In this document: positions 13,801 through 25,704 of the stretch, one piece after another | Layout: the number at the start of each line of letters is the position of its first letter | How positions within the stretch are numbered: the first letter of the stretch is position 1 | Source of the DNA: Ursus arctos | Taxonomy: Eukaryota > Chordata > Mammalia > Carnivora > Ursidae | Length of the DNA: 64,000 bases | Assembly (NCBI RefSeq): GCF_023065955.2 | Contig: NW_026622863.1 | Coordinates: 43,258,177-43,322,176, forward strand | Direction: 5' to 3' | Made by a program: the position numbers and the translations under genes | The notes under the pieces: generated by a model | Databases searched by the model: none | What the model was told of the DNA's origin: nothing | The model's input: the letters and a program-made list of their open reading frames with translations, nothing else

Positions 13801-14887
13801 ACCTTAGTGGATATAATACACACATGCCTATACATGTTTTTCTTTTTACCAAAGAGACACCATATTCTTACTGTTTTATAACCTGATTTCTTTATCAGTG
13901 ATTTTTCTGCTTTCTATTTCTATTACATTTTTATTTTCTTGCATCTTCAAAACCCAAATTCTGTTCATATTACCCCATTTGGCCCAATTTGATTTGTTTA
14001 AATCAGTATCCCAGTGCAAGACTGTGCATTCCTCTGGTTATCATACACTGAAATCTCTCTTCATTTAACACATTCCCTTTATTTATGATACTAACACTTT
14101 GAAGAGACAAGGCCACTTATATTGCAAAATTAGCCATCTTTTGAACTTATCTCAGTACTGCCCACTATACAGTTTGTTTATTCTCTACCCAGTATTTTTG
14201 TAGATTGGAAATTACTTTCTGTCCTGAGGGATTCATATTAAATATTTGTGGCTGAAGTACATCACATAGGTGATTATGTATATTCTGTCAAGAGACACAA
14301 CATGTATTAAATTGCACTATTAGTTTTAGAATGTTAAAACTCAATTAAGCTAACAGTTTGATTCCTCCATTATCTATCTTTCATTTACTTCATATGTTTA
14401 ATCCAACATAATCATTTTTTTTCTGCTTTTTTTTCACAATGTTGGCCAAACACAGCTTAATAGTCAGAAGCATGTGTTTTTTAACAAAAACAAAACCAAA
14501 AGTCTTTTAAATTTTCCTTACGTGTTTGGCCCAAGATTTGTGAGAATTATCTTATATCTTCCCTGCCCCATTCTTGGAATTAAACATTTCTTTAAGGATT
14601 CTCTGATCATAATAGTAGATATTTAGAGATGACAGTATAAATGATCAGGGTGCATATTGCAACTAGCCTTTTTGACATTTTTCTATTTCCTGAAAATTAA
14701 CCTGTTTCAGAATTTTGTCCTTTGTAGGACTGTTTTGGATCAATATTTTCCTATGTTTGTCTTTCACTTTTATAATATCTTAATTATTTGTTTGTTCTCC
14801 CCTCTTTTATTGATTAGCTTAGCTAGTGTATCATCACACATTGAGTTTTTCCCCAAGAGATACCTTTTTGTTTTTTGTTTTGTTTTG
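10876..14887. other. Gene A intron 3, LINE-rich middle
   Basis: This is a mosaic of decayed LINE-1 text: reverse ORF2 to about 11280, an old LINE-1-like 3' region around 11760-12560, and another reverse ORF2 piece at 13380-13640. The rest (11281-11760, 12560-13380, 13640-14887) is AT-rich with no feature I can name. Confidence 0.45.
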
Positions 14888-15075
14888 GGAGTTTTTTTGT
14901 TTTCTTAGACAGTGTGAGGGGGAGGGGCAGAGGGAGCGGGAGAGAGAATCTTAAGCAGGCTCCACGTCCAGTTCCGAGCCCAACGCAGGGCAGCTCGATC
15001 TCACAACCCTGAGATCACGACCTGAGTCAAAATCAAGAGTTGGACGCTAACCAACTGAGCCACCCAGGCACCCCC
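14888..15075 (-). mobile_element. CAN-SINE
   Basis: Reverse copy ending 'gccacccaggcacccc'. 'ccaagagatacctttttg' flanks it at 14853-14870 and 15074-15091, a clear target-site duplication. Confidence 0.9.
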
Positions 15076-15364
15076 AAGAGATACCTTTTTGAATTTATGT
15101 GTTGATTTTCTTTTTCTAAACTCATTACATTCTGGATTTCTTTATACTTTCTGCTTTCCTTTGGCTTACTTTTATGTTTTTTCTAAACGTTTTCATAAAT
15201 TGTTTAGTTTGTGTTGAGGTGACAACTTTTTGGGCATTATGATTGGATATTGTACCTTCTGAAATGTAGTATTTTCATTTTTTGTCTGGTTATAGTTCTC
15301 TAGTTTCACTGTTCATTTCCTCAGTATCATAAAGATACTGACTCTGTTTTTGATTTTTGACTGC

Positions 15365-15725
15365 TGACAGCTTTCAAACCCCACCTCTCTGCCCCACTTT
15401 TGGGCAAGCAGATAAAAAGCCTGAGAGCTCCCTACTTTGGTGCCCGTGGAAAGTTCAAACCATGCAAACCCCATGCCCAGGAACCCTCAGCCCTGCCCCA
15501 CACCTTAACTAACAAAAAACCCCCCAAGTCATTGTCTTCCAAATCTCTCAAGTCCTTTTCAGACCTATTTGGGAGCCACTCTGCTCTTTCTAGGAAGCCT
15601 TGTTATACAAGTAATAAATCTTCTCACACCTTCCTGATGTATATCTGTCATCATTAGTCTTGACATCCAAGTCAAAGTTTGTGTGGGTATCCATCCTGCC
15701 TCTGCTGGTTGTCCACTACATTTAT
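15365..15725 (+). mobile_element. Probable solo LTR remnant
   Basis: A GC-richer block in AT-rich surroundings shows LTR-like order: a TATA-like 'gataaaaagc' at 15410, a C-rich segment, and 'aataaatc' at 15611 followed by 'cttctcacacc'. It ends near 'ccactaca'. No internal viral genes are adjacent. Family not assigned; the neighbours are LINE-1-like. Confidence 0.45.
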
Positions 15726-15975
15726 TGTCCTAGCATTTAATTAGCGGAGAGCCTTTAATTTTTTAGATAAAGTGCTTTTTGTTTTCTGATGTTGCTATTA
15801 TTTTCAGTGTTATTTTTTGTGGTCAGAGAATGTATCATATCACCTGTTACACACATTCCACAATTGAGTCACATACTCTTTACCTTTGACTCATGCCCCC
15901 CTCGTTCTGCACTGAAACTCCTGAATCTTCTCCTGAATCTGGATTGCCATCTTCCAGCTGATATCTGATATTTCC

Positions 15976-16167
15976 TTTTTTTTTTTTTTTTTTTAAGATC
16001 TCATTTATTTATTTGACAGAGAGAGAGGGAACACAAGCAGGGGGAGTGGGAGAGGAAGAAGCAGGCTCCCAGTGGAGGAGCCTGATGCGGGGCTCGATCC
16101 CATAACGCCAGGACCACGCCTTGAGCCGAAGGCAGACGCCCAATGACTGAGCCACCCAGGCGCCCCT
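15976..16167 (-). mobile_element. CAN-SINE
   Basis: Reverse copy with long T tract and 'ccacccaggcgcccc' end. 'tgatatttcctttt' repeats on both sides (15966 and 16167). Confidence 0.92.
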
Positions 16168-17316
16168 GATATTTCCTTTTAACAGTTCCAGGCACTCTGG
16201 TATCCCAAGACTTTACTCCACATTTTAATGTCTTGTTTCTCTCCAGCATCTCCAAATGGAAGGAATTTCTTATTTCATTCAAGTACATGTCTGTGAATTG
16301 TCTGAAAAGGCATCAAAATGCTGGGAAGTACAAGGCTGGCTGTTCTTGAAAATAAAGGAAAGGAAGAGAGGATGTGAAAAAGGATATGAACCAACACAGA
16401 TTTAGCATATTTAGAATGGAGGAGGAATAATAAAACTCAACTGAAGATAAGTAAAAACAATTATTTGGCACCTGTGATATATCAGAACATTGTAATTCAG
16501 CGATGAAAAAAGGAAGGATCGTGTCTGTTCTTGGGGAAGTTTAAGGAAATGTAAATAGAATATCAAATAAGGAAACCAATGATATCATAATTGGAAACAA
16601 AGGGATGTTGGAAGGAATGAAGTGCTAGAACGTAAAAAGAGAGACATGGGTATACTTAGATGGAGTTAACAGGTGCAGCCTTTCCAAGGGATAGGACATT
16701 TATCCTGAGACTGAAGGATGAGAAGGATCAGCTTACAAAGTGCCCAGGTCCAAGGAGTCTTGTCAGATGAAACAGTCTGTGGAAGGTATCAAGTGATAGA
16801 GAAGTTTGTACTATATCCTAAGTGCTGAAAAGAGAGAACATGAAAGGAGGTAGGGGCCAAGGGGGCAGTGTTTGGACATGGTAGAAGGAGTCCTGCTATG
16901 CTCTGAAAGGGGTTTGGATCATATTCCAAGAGTAAAGAGAAACACTAGAGAAACAGGATAAATTCTTAACCTTTGTTCTGCATTTCAATCAGTGGTAGAA
17001 AGATTCAAAATAGAGATGCTAAGGTTTTTTTCCCTCAATTCGAATTTAGTTAGTCTGTGATAGAACCCGGATATCAGATTTATAACAAATTTGCCAAAGA
17101 TTCTGCCCCCACATAAATTTCAGTAACTTCACTATCTCACATAACTTCACATAAACATCTCTGAACTCATGGCCTTTCAAAAATTTCACAACCATATTTT
17201 ACAATTTAGTAAGCCCTTCACTTATTATGAGTGTTGGTTCATATTTCTTTCATAGAAGTTCCATGTTTTCTAGTATAAGAAATACAAATGTCTTTTGTTT
17301 TCTTTTTTTGTTTCAG
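16168..17316 (+). other. Gene A intron 3, last part
   Basis: No young repeat is seen. It holds faint similarity to the region before gene B's finger exon and an old repeat-like block at about 16640-16960. It ends in a strong T-rich tract and the finger-exon acceptor. Confidence 0.45.
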
Positions 17317-19019
17317 ATTTGGATTTACATTGTAAGGTAATCAGCTATGTAGAAATGTCTACTTATGAAAAAGATATATCTTCTACACAACATCAGAGCA
17401 CATATAACAGTGAGAAACTCTATGAATGTAAGAAATGTCAGAAGAAATTTAGTAGTGGCTATCAATTTATTCTACATCACAGGTTTCATATTGGCAGAAG
17501 ACCCTATGAATGCAAGGAATGTGGGAAGAACTTTCGTAGTGGCTATCAACTTACCCTGCATCAGAGATTTCATACTGGTGAGAAACCCTATGATTGTACA
17601 GAATGTGGAAAGAACTTTAAAAGTGGTTATCAACTTACTGTACATCAGAGATTTCATACTGGTGAGAAAACCTATGAATGTAGGGAATGTGGGAAGGCCT
17701 TTATTTATGCCTCACACATTGTTCAGCATGAGAGAATCCACACTGGCAGGAGGCCTTATGAATGTCAGGAATGTGGGAAGGCCTTTCGTCAAGGTGGACA
17801 CCTTAGAATTCATCAAAGAATTCATACCGGTGAGAAACCCTATAAATGTCAAGAATGTGGGAAGGCTTTTAGTAGGCGCTCAAACCTCGTTGAACATGGG
17901 CAAATCCATACTGATGAGAAACCGTATGTATGTGAGAAATGTGGCAAGGCCTTTAAAAGAGGTCACCAACTTACCATACATCAGAGTGTTCATACTGGTA
18001 AAAAACCATATGAGTGTAAAGAATGTGGAAAGGGCTATACCACTGCCTCATACCTTATTTTACATCATAGAATTCATAAAGCTGGCAAACCATATGAATG
18101 TAAGGAATGTAAGAAAACCTTTACCTTGTATAGAAATCTTACTCGCCATCAGCGTATTCACACTGGTGAGAAACTTTTTGAATGTAAGCAATGTGGGAAG
18201 GCCTATACTACTGGCTCAAAACTTTTTCAACATCAGAAAACTCACACTGGTGAGAAGCCCTATGAATGTAAGGAATGTGGAAAGGCCTTTAGCTTGTATG
18301 GATACCTTCATCAACATCAGAAAGTCCATACTGGTGTGAAACCCTTTGAATGTAAGGAGTGTAAAAAAACCTTTACTTTGTATAGAAATCTTATTCGACA
18401 TCAGAGTATTCATACTGGTAAGAAACTTTTTGAATGTAAGGAATGTGGGAAGGTCTATAGTACTGCCTCAAACCTTGTGCAACATCAGAAAACTCATACT
18501 GGTGAGAAACCCTATGAATGTAAAGAGTGTGGTAAAACCTTTAGCTTGCATGGATATCTTAATCAACATCAGAAAATCCATACTGGTGTGAAACCCTATG
18601 AGTGTAAGATATGTAGGAAAACCTTTACTTTCTATAGAAACCTTACCCTACACCAGAGTATTCATACTGACGAGAAACCTTTTAAATGTAAGGAATGTGG
18701 GAAGACCTTTAGACGTAGTTCACACCTTACTGCACATCAGAGTATTCATGCTGATAAGAAACCCTATGAATGTAAGAAATGTGGGAAGTCCTTTAAAATG
18801 TATGGCTACCTTACACAACATCAGAAAATTCATACTGGTGGGAAACCCTATGACTGTACGGAATGTGGGAAAGCCTTTAGTCGTGCTTCAAACCTTGTTC
18901 AACATGAGAGAATTCATACTGGTGAAAAACCCTACATGTGTAAGAAGTGTGGGGAAGCCTTCAGATATGGTTCAGCCCTTAAAGCACATCAGGGAATGCA
19001 TACAGATATGAAACTCTAA
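17317..19019 (+). CDS. Gene A C2H2 zinc-finger exon (19 fingers)
   Basis: This last exon encodes residues 78-644 of a nuclear KRAB zinc-finger protein. The acceptor is 'tttgtttcag' ending at 17316, and the split Gly/Asp codon keeps frame with KRAB-B. Residues 78-112 form a short linker that includes the eroded remnant of an earlier finger with no CxxC pair (around '[14 protein letters not shown]'). From residue 113 (base 17421) there are 19 consecutive 28-residue C2H2 fingers, all with C-x2-C and H-x3-H intact. Linkers are mostly TGEKP, with variants such as IGRRP, TGVKP, TDEKP, KAGKP and ADKKP. Fingers 1-3 are GYQ-type repeats; fingers 9-11, 12-14 and 15-17 form a three-finger higher-order repeat. 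The TAA stop replaces the first Tyr of a further finger. Each finger would contact about three bases; the target is unknown. No obvious AATAAA lies close after the stop; the nearest (19264) is inside a LINE-1. Confidence 0.96.
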
Positions 19020-19115
19020 GAACATAAGGAATGTGACAGTGCCTTTAGGCATGGCCCAGCTTTTTTAACATCAGGCAGTTCACACTGGTGAGAAATTATT
19101 GAATGTTAGTCTTTA
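19020..19115 (+). pseudogene. Dead 20th zinc finger in gene A 3' UTR
   Basis: Directly after the stop, the same frame still reads as a decayed finger: K-E-C, then an A-F-R-H-G stretch. The stop is a TAT-to-TAA change at the Tyr that opens a finger, the first Cys codon is now CAT, and one extra A near 19066 shifts the frame before a recognisable HQAVHTGEK remnant. It is therefore transcribed but untranslated former coding sequence. Confidence 0.75.
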
Positions 19116-19214
19116 TAGATATGTCTTCACAAGATGAGAGAGTTCATAATGTAGTTGTTATCACTTTATAAAGATTTCAGTGTCACTTCTGTTTTAATGG
19201 AATGTTTGACTTTT

Positions 19215-20655
19215 TAAACAATAGCAAATTAAACCCTGAATAGCCAAAGCAATCTTGAAAAAGAATAAAACTCGAGGTATCATGATCCCAGATTTCAAGA
19301 TATACTACAAAGCTGTAATAATCAAAACAGTGTGGTACCGACATAAAAAGAGGCACATGGACCAATGGAACAGAATAGAGAGCCCAGAAATAAATCCACA
19401 ATTATATGGTCAATTAAGCTTCAACAGAGGAGGCAAAAATATGCAATGGGAAAAAGACAGTCTCTTCCGCAAATGCTGTTGGGAAAACTGGACCACTTCC
19501 TTACACCATACACTAAAAATAAACTCAAAATGGATTAACGACCTAAATGTGAAACCCCAAACCATAAAAAGTCTAGAAGAGAGCACAGGTAGTAATTTCT
19601 CTGACATCGGTCATAGCAACATTTTTCTAGATAGGTCCCCTGAGGGAAGAGAAACAAAAGCAAAAATAAACTACTGGGACTACATCAAAATAAAAAGCTT
19701 CTGCACAGCAAAGGAAACAATCAACAAAACTAAAAGGCAACCTACAAAATTGGAGAATGTATTTGCAAATGACATCCAATAAAGGGTTGTATCCAAAAAA
19801 TATTTAAAAACTTACACAACTCAACACCAAAAAAAAAAAAAAATCCAGTTTAAAAATGGGCAGAAGACGTGAACAAATATTTCTCCAAAGAAGACACAAG
19901 AGGGCCAACAGACACATAAAAAGATGCTCAACATCACTCATCATCAGAATCAAAACCATGATGAGGTATCACCTCACACCTGTCAGAATGGCTAAAATCA
20001 ACAACACAAGAAACAGTGTTAGCAAAGATATGGAGAAAAAGGAACCCTCTTACACTGTTGGGGGGAATGCAAACTGATGTAGCCACTGAAGGAAAGAGAA
20101 TGGAGGTTCCTGAAAAAATTAAAAATTGAATTATCACAGGGCCCACTAATTCCACTACTGGATATTTATCCAAAGAATACAAAAACACCAATTTGAAAAG
20201 ATGTATGCACCCCTATATTTATTGTAGCATTATATACAATAGCCAAATTATGAAAGCAGCCCAAGTGTCCATCAATAAATGAATGGATAAAGAAGATATA
20301 TATGCCATCAAAAAGAATGAAATCTTGGCATTTGCAACAACACGGATAGATCTAGAGGTTATAATGCTAAGTGAAATAAGTCAGAGAAAGACCAATACCG
20401 TATCATTTCACTCATACGTGGAATTTAAGAAGCAAAACAAATAAAAATAGACAAGCCAAAAAACAGACTCTTAACTATAGAGAACAGACTGATGGTTACC
20501 ACTCTGGGGGCTGGGGAGGATGGGTGAAATAGGTGAAGGGGATTAAGAGTACTTATGATGAGCACCGAGTAATGTATAGAATTGTTGAATCAGTGTATTG
20601 TACACCTGAAGCTAATATGTTGACTATACTGGAATTAAAATTTTTTTAAAAAATA
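19215..20655 (+). mobile_element. 5'-truncated LINE-1, ORF2 end and 3' UTR
   Basis: Sense-strand LINE-1 starting in the ORF2 C-terminal half ('aatcttgaaaaagaataaaa'). It shows open pieces (19255-19782, 19856-20077) broken by stops and ends in an A-rich tail. It begins about 200 bases after gene A's stop and may supply its polyadenylation sites. Confidence 0.88.
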
Positions 20656-20734
20656 ATGACATTTAAAAAAATGGGAATCTCAATTTTTTCATGCCTACAA
20701 CGTGCATGGAATTTTCAATTAACTTTGTTAATTC

Positions 20735-20925
20735 GGGGGCGCCTGGGTGGCTCAGTCTGTTAAGCGTCTGCCTTTGGCTCCCCTCATGATCCCAGGGTTC
20801 TGGGATTGGGCCCTACATCTAGCTCCCTCCTCAGCGGGGAGCCTCCTTCTGCCTCTGCCACTTCCCCTGCTTGTGCTCTCTCTCTAGAGTGCCCACTCTC
20901 TCTTTGTCAAAATCTTTTTAAAAAA
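20735..20925 (+). mobile_element. CAN-SINE
   Basis: Begins 'gggcgcctgggtggctcagt'. 'tttgttaatt' occurs on both sides (20725 and 20927). Confidence 0.88.
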
Positions 20926-22486
20926 ATTTGTTAATTTAATGAATGGCTAAAAGCCTTCTGTAATAACGGCCATGTTACAAATTACCTCAAATCTTAATGG
21001 CTTATCACAATAGCTCTCACAGTTTCTGGGGGTCAGAAATTCAGGAGTGACTTGGCTGAGTGCTTCTGGATTGGGTTTTTCATGAGATTTCAGTCATCCG
21101 GAGGCTTGACACCGGCTGAAGGATCAGGTCGGGTGGCTCACTCACATTGCCTGCTGGCACAGAGAGAGAGTGTCAGGAGAAAGCCGTCCTCACCCACAGG
21201 GGACCTGATTTACATGAGGAAATCCTGGACTTGAGGTTGATGCTGTAAATGGGAAAGGCTTCTGGCACTTCTTGAGTATATTTTGCATGTGGTAAGAATG
21301 TAAACCATTTATACTCAGAGGACCAGTGGTTGTGTTTTTAAAAATATATCCGCAAATTCTTTGAAACTGCACCCTTAAAAACTGAAGTTTTTCTCTTGCT
21401 GCATTCCAGGCTACCTGAAAATCTGAGTAAGTATGTCTGCTTCTCACAGTTTCTGTGGGTCAGGAATTTGGGAGCAGATGTGCGAAGGAGTTCTGGTGCC
21501 AGGTATCTCATGGGTTGAAGATCTTGAAGGGATTGACTGGGGTTGGAGGATCTGCTTTCAAAGGTGCCTTAGTTTTGTGGCTCATAAGTTCATCCTGGCA
21601 AATATTTCCTCTCTGGAGGGACCTTTCCATGTGCTGCTTGAGTGTCCTTGCGATAGGATAATTGGCTTTTCTCAGAAGTAATCCTTGCTATAATCTAGCC
21701 TTGGCAGTCACTTCTGCCTCATCCTCCTTAGTAGTAAATAGGTCAAGTCCAGCGCACATCCACCAGGAGAGGAATCCAGCTTCACCTTTTGAAGGGGGAA
21801 GTGTCAAAACATTTGCAGACATATTTTTAAATCACCATACCTGCCAACACTGCTCAATCATTGTTCAACTCTCCAAAATTAATAATAAACGTGTTTGTGT
21901 CATGTATACAGAAATTCTTTAAGCCACAGCAGTTACCTTACCTGTCATCGTTGCCATTCTACCAACTTATGGATAGTGTGTTATCGGCCACGATACTTAT
22001 CATCTATCATGGCATCATTTGCAAAGTGCTAATCAGGAATACATGATAGTCTTATTATGGAGATTAATTAAAGTCATACTTGTAAAACCTTGGAAGATTA
22101 TCTGGCATATAACCTGTGTTCGATAAATATGAGCTGGTACTCTCATCAGTACTTCTGTTGCTGATAGTTTTTATGAGTGAGATTTTATCAGTTTAATTTC
22201 AAACAGCTTCTTAAATCCACTCATTAAATTTTACATAATTCTGGAAATAAGTATATGATTTAGGGTGTGTAGAGATTATGAAAATAGCAACAATTCATAT
22301 TCTCTATTCACATTTAAGATTAGGTAGGAATTAATGGGCTAGTAAAAAGTAAATTATTCTTTTGAAGATTTTTCCTAAATTTGTAATATAAATATTTCTT
22401 TTTTAATCAGTATCTAGTCTAAGTTAATATATTGCATTTGGGATTTTTTTTTCTTTTCTAAGGTAGTACTTTTTTATGGCTTTGAT
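20926..22486. other. Intergenic stretch
   Basis: Bases 20960-21190 resemble an old dispersed repeat ('acaaattacctcaaatctta') also present near 34660. The rest is unremarkable and the small open frames show no family features. Confidence 0.4.
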
Positions 22487-22677
22487 ATTTTTTTTTTAAG
22501 ATTTTATTTATTTATTTGACAGACAGCCAGTGAGAGAGGGAACACAAGCAGGGGGAGTGGGAGAGGAAGAAGCAGGCTCCCAGCAGAGGAGCCTGATGTG
22601 GGGCTCAATCCCATAATGCTGGGACCACGCCTTGAGCAGAAGGCAGACGCTTAACGACTGTGCTACCCAGGCGCCCC
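22487..22677 (-). mobile_element. CAN-SINE
   Basis: Reverse copy from T tract to 'tacccaggcgcccc', directly followed by a second SINE in the same orientation. Confidence 0.9.
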
Positions 22678-22852
22678 TTAAGGATTTTTATTTTATTTAT
22701 TTGACACAGAGAGAGAGCACAAGCAGGGGGAGAGGGAAAAGCAGGCTCCCTACTGAGCAGGGATTCAGACGTGGGTCTCGATCCCAGGACCCTCGGATCA
22801 TGATCTGAGCCGAAGGCAGACACTTAACGGACAGAACCACCCAGGCATCCCT
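22678..22852 (-). mobile_element. CAN-SINE
   Basis: Second reverse copy ending 'accacccaggcatccc'. 'tatg..tttgat' flanks the pair, so one inserted at the end of the other. Confidence 0.88.
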
Positions 22853-22983
22853 ATGTCTTTGATCTTTTTGTAACGTGTCTAGAGTGCCCACATTCTTGAT
22901 TTATTTCCTCCTGATATGATTTGTTGATTTGTCCCTCATTTTTCCCATAAATTGGAAATTATATCCAGAGACTTCATTAAGTT

Positions 22984-23213
22984 CAGGCACCTGGGTGGCT
23001 CAGTCGGTTGGTTAAGCATCCAACTCAGTTTCGGCTCAGGCCAAATCTCAAGGTTGTGGGATTGAGCCCCATGTCAGGGCTCTGTGCTCATTGTGGAGTC
23101 AGCTTGAGATTATCTCTCCTCTCTCTTTCCTTCTCCCTCCCCCTCTGCCCTTCCCCAGCTCACTCTCTCATAAATAAATAAATAAATAAATAAACAAACA
23201 AACATTTTAAAAA
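22984..23213 (+). mobile_element. CAN-SINE
   Basis: + strand copy with a locally duplicated 'ggttggttaag' in its head and a long 'aaataaataaataaacaaac' tail. Confidence 0.88.
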
Positions 23214-23643
23214 GTAATGTTATCCATTTTTTGTTATGTAGTTTTCAGTGGCTTATTAAAATTTCCCTATTATTACTTTTGCCAGTTTAAACTTTTAATC
23301 ACTGAGGGACATCTGATTTAAAGATCATAATTATATGTCAAAACTGTCCATTGATCCTCATAGATTTACCCATTTTTTAATTTATATGTCACTGGAATAT
23401 AAAATAAGATACATACAATTTTAGAAGTTGCATCTTTCTAGAGAATTAAACTTTTTATCAACATGTAGTGTTTTTTTTTTAGTCTATAGTCATCCTTTCA
23501 AATTAATCTTGTCTGCTCCAAAATTATGTTAACTTTCTTTTGTAAGTATTTAACTGGTATAATTTTTATCATCTTTTTCATTGCCTTTCTCCTTAAGCTT
23601 TAGATGTGACCCGTTTAACACCTACACCTACATTTTTATTTTT
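23214..23643. other. Intergenic stretch, LINE-like
   Basis: T-rich text resembling reverse LINE-1, continuing past the short SINE to about 24140. No gene signal is seen. Confidence 0.35.
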
Positions 23644-23758
23644 ATTTATTTTTTTAAAGATTATATTTTTTAAGTAATCTCCACACCCTAAGTGGGACTT
23701 GAGCTCACAACCCCAAGATCAAGAGTGGCATGCTCCACCTAAGCCAGCCAGGTGCCCC
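23644..23758 (-). mobile_element. Short tRNA-derived carnivore SINE
   Basis: Reverse short form ending 'gccagccaggtgcccc'. 'acatttttattttta' / 'tatttttatattttta' flank it. Confidence 0.82.
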
Positions 23759-24145
23759 TATTTTTATATTTTTAATAGAAAAAACCCCAAAGTTTTATTT
23801 TGTGCAGTGGAGTCTCAATAATGAAATTGAGACCTCCTTAATTTTTAAATTTTTAATGGAATTAATCCACTTAAATTACCAATGATTATTGACAAACATG
23901 AATCATTTTTAGTTGTCTCATGTTCTTTCTGTGTTTTTCTCTTAGTTTCTTGTTTTCTTTCACATTTACCTATTCTTTCTCGATCCATTTTTTTTCTTTT
24001 ATCACTTTGGAAAATTTTCACTCTTGTTTGATTCTGTAGGCTGCTAATATAGAAATAGAACAAGCATTTTAACATAAGAAAGTCCACATCTAATTGATAC
24101 TTACAGTTTTCCACACACCAATAATTGTTAGAATTCTTCAATTTC

Positions 24146-24346
24146 AGGGGCACTTGAGTGGCTCAGGTGGTTAAGCTGGACTCTTGATTTTGGCTCAGGT
24201 CATGATCTCAGGGTCCTGAGATGAGCCCTAAGTGTGTCTCCTCACTGGGTGTGGAGCCTGCTTAAGGTTCTCTCTCCCTAACCCTCTGCCCCTCCCTCCT
24301 GGTACCCACGTGTGTGTTCTCTCTCTTAAAAAAAAAAAAAAAAAAA
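24146..24346 (+). mobile_element. CAN-SINE
   Basis: + strand copy with a 20-base-class poly(A). 'cttcaatttca' before and 'ctttaatttca' after look like the target duplication. Confidence 0.88.
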
Positions 24347-24359
24347 AAGCTTTAATTTC

Positions 24360-24975
24360 AACCTGGCACCTCCACCTACTGCCAGGTGGCAGCTGTCGGT
24401 GCAACAGGCACCCCATCAATGATTGTAAGGCCCTTTTGGCTCCCCAGCCAGATGTCACCCCAACCTGGATCTGGGCAAGCCTGTGCAGGCGAGAGGGAAA
24501 GGTGAGGATGATGGCTCAGGGAAGCAGAAGATGCTGCCATCAGCTTGGTGTTGGACCAGAGCAGCTTGTGTCTGGACCACCCGGAAGAGAACCTCTGCCT
24601 CCACATCTGTCTCCAGAAGCTGTCTGAGTCCAACCAGCAGACATGCTTTGAGTTCCAGCCCAGCTCAGGGAGGCCTCTAGGTTCTGCTAGCCCCCAATCA
24701 GGCCCAAACCCTTCCTCCCTGGGCTAGGCTTTGGCCCTGGGCACTCAGCACCTGACTTAGATACCTTCTCAAGGTCTGACCTACAGGTCCCCTGGTAGGT
24801 CTACCTACCTGGGCCAGCCCCCACCACTTGGCATCCCCTCCTGGGGCCAGGTGTGAGCCTGTGACCCACCTTACCTGCCTGTCCAGTTCCTGAGCACTTC
24901 CCCACTCCTCCCAAGCCTTGAGTGTCTACATTAAGCAGATCTCAAACACCAATGAATGAATTAAAAAAAAAAGAA
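24360..24975 (+). pseudogene. Probable processed pseudogene, parent unknown
   Basis: A GC-rich, exon-like block of about 600 bases stands out from the AT-rich surroundings, contains no intron-like sequence and ends in an A10 tract (24962-24971) after 'aatgaatt'. One frame at 24545-24727 reads for 60 residues with a plausible protein-like composition ('LCLDHPEENLCLHICLQKLS') before a stop. The text before it fits better in a different frame, suggesting a frameshift. After 24727 it looks like a CT-rich 3' UTR. I do not recognise the parent gene. A protein search with the three + frames would settle it. Confidence 0.5.
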
Positions 24976-25061
24976 GAAGAATGCTTCCACTTAAATCCTC
25001 CCTTAAAAGTTGTTATTATGTAGTTCATTGATAATTTGTCCTTTAATTTTTTTCAGGGTTT

Positions 25062-25250
25062 TTTTTTCTAAGATTTTTATTTATTCGTTTGAGGGAGAGA
25101 GAGAGCATGAGCGGAGGAGAGAGGCAGAGGCAAAGGGGGAAACACTCCCCACTGAGCAGGGAGCCTGACACGGGGCTCCATCCCAGGACCCTGAAATCAT
25201 GACCTCAGCCAAAGGCAGATGCTTCACCATCTGAGCCACCCAGGTGCCCC
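25062..25250 (-). mobile_element. CAN-SINE
   Basis: Reverse copy, ends 'gccacccaggtgcccc'. Confidence 0.88.
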
Positions 25251-25439
25251 TCGTATTTTTAATTGAACAAGTTAGACATTATATTAACAGTTCACACAGT
25301 AAATGGTAAGATACATACAGGTTATACAGTAGGAATAGTTTGCACATTTTGTCATATTTTATTGTTTTTTATTTTCTGTTTTCTGTTGAATTACTTTCTG
25401 CCTTCATCTTTGTTATTTCCTTCTTTCTGCCTTTTTTGT

Positions 25440-25541
25440 TTTTTTTTGACCAAGCTCTATACCCAACGTGTGGGCTCCAACTCACCACCCTCAGATCAAG
25501 AGTCACACACTCTACCTACCTAGCCAGTCAGGCACCTCCGC
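25440..25541 (-). mobile_element. Short SINE fragment, diverged
   Basis: Reverse short-form SINE: 'ctctatacccaacgtgtggg' to 'agccagtcaggcacctcc'. Confidence 0.7.
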
Positions 25542-25704
25542 TTGCTTTATTTTTAGTTTGCCCTTCTTTTATTGAGATCTTTCTTTTTACCCCTTTGTCC
25601 CCCCCATTTTCAGAAGCAAGTCAATCTGTGTAGCCCATCTTTAAGAAAGAGTTACACATTCTGGAATTTTTAAGGTCGATTATGACATTTTAAAAAATTG
25701 TGAT

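Noticed and set aside
17365..18339. A 324-residue + strand open frame overlapping gene A's fingers
   Set aside because: It is the shifted frame of the 84-base finger repeat; its repeats mirror the finger period and it has no start context or domain.
17421..19019. Regular 84-base repeats that could look like a CRISPR or satellite array
   Set aside because: The repeats are codon-structured C2H2 fingers with TGEKP-type linkers; there are no spacers.
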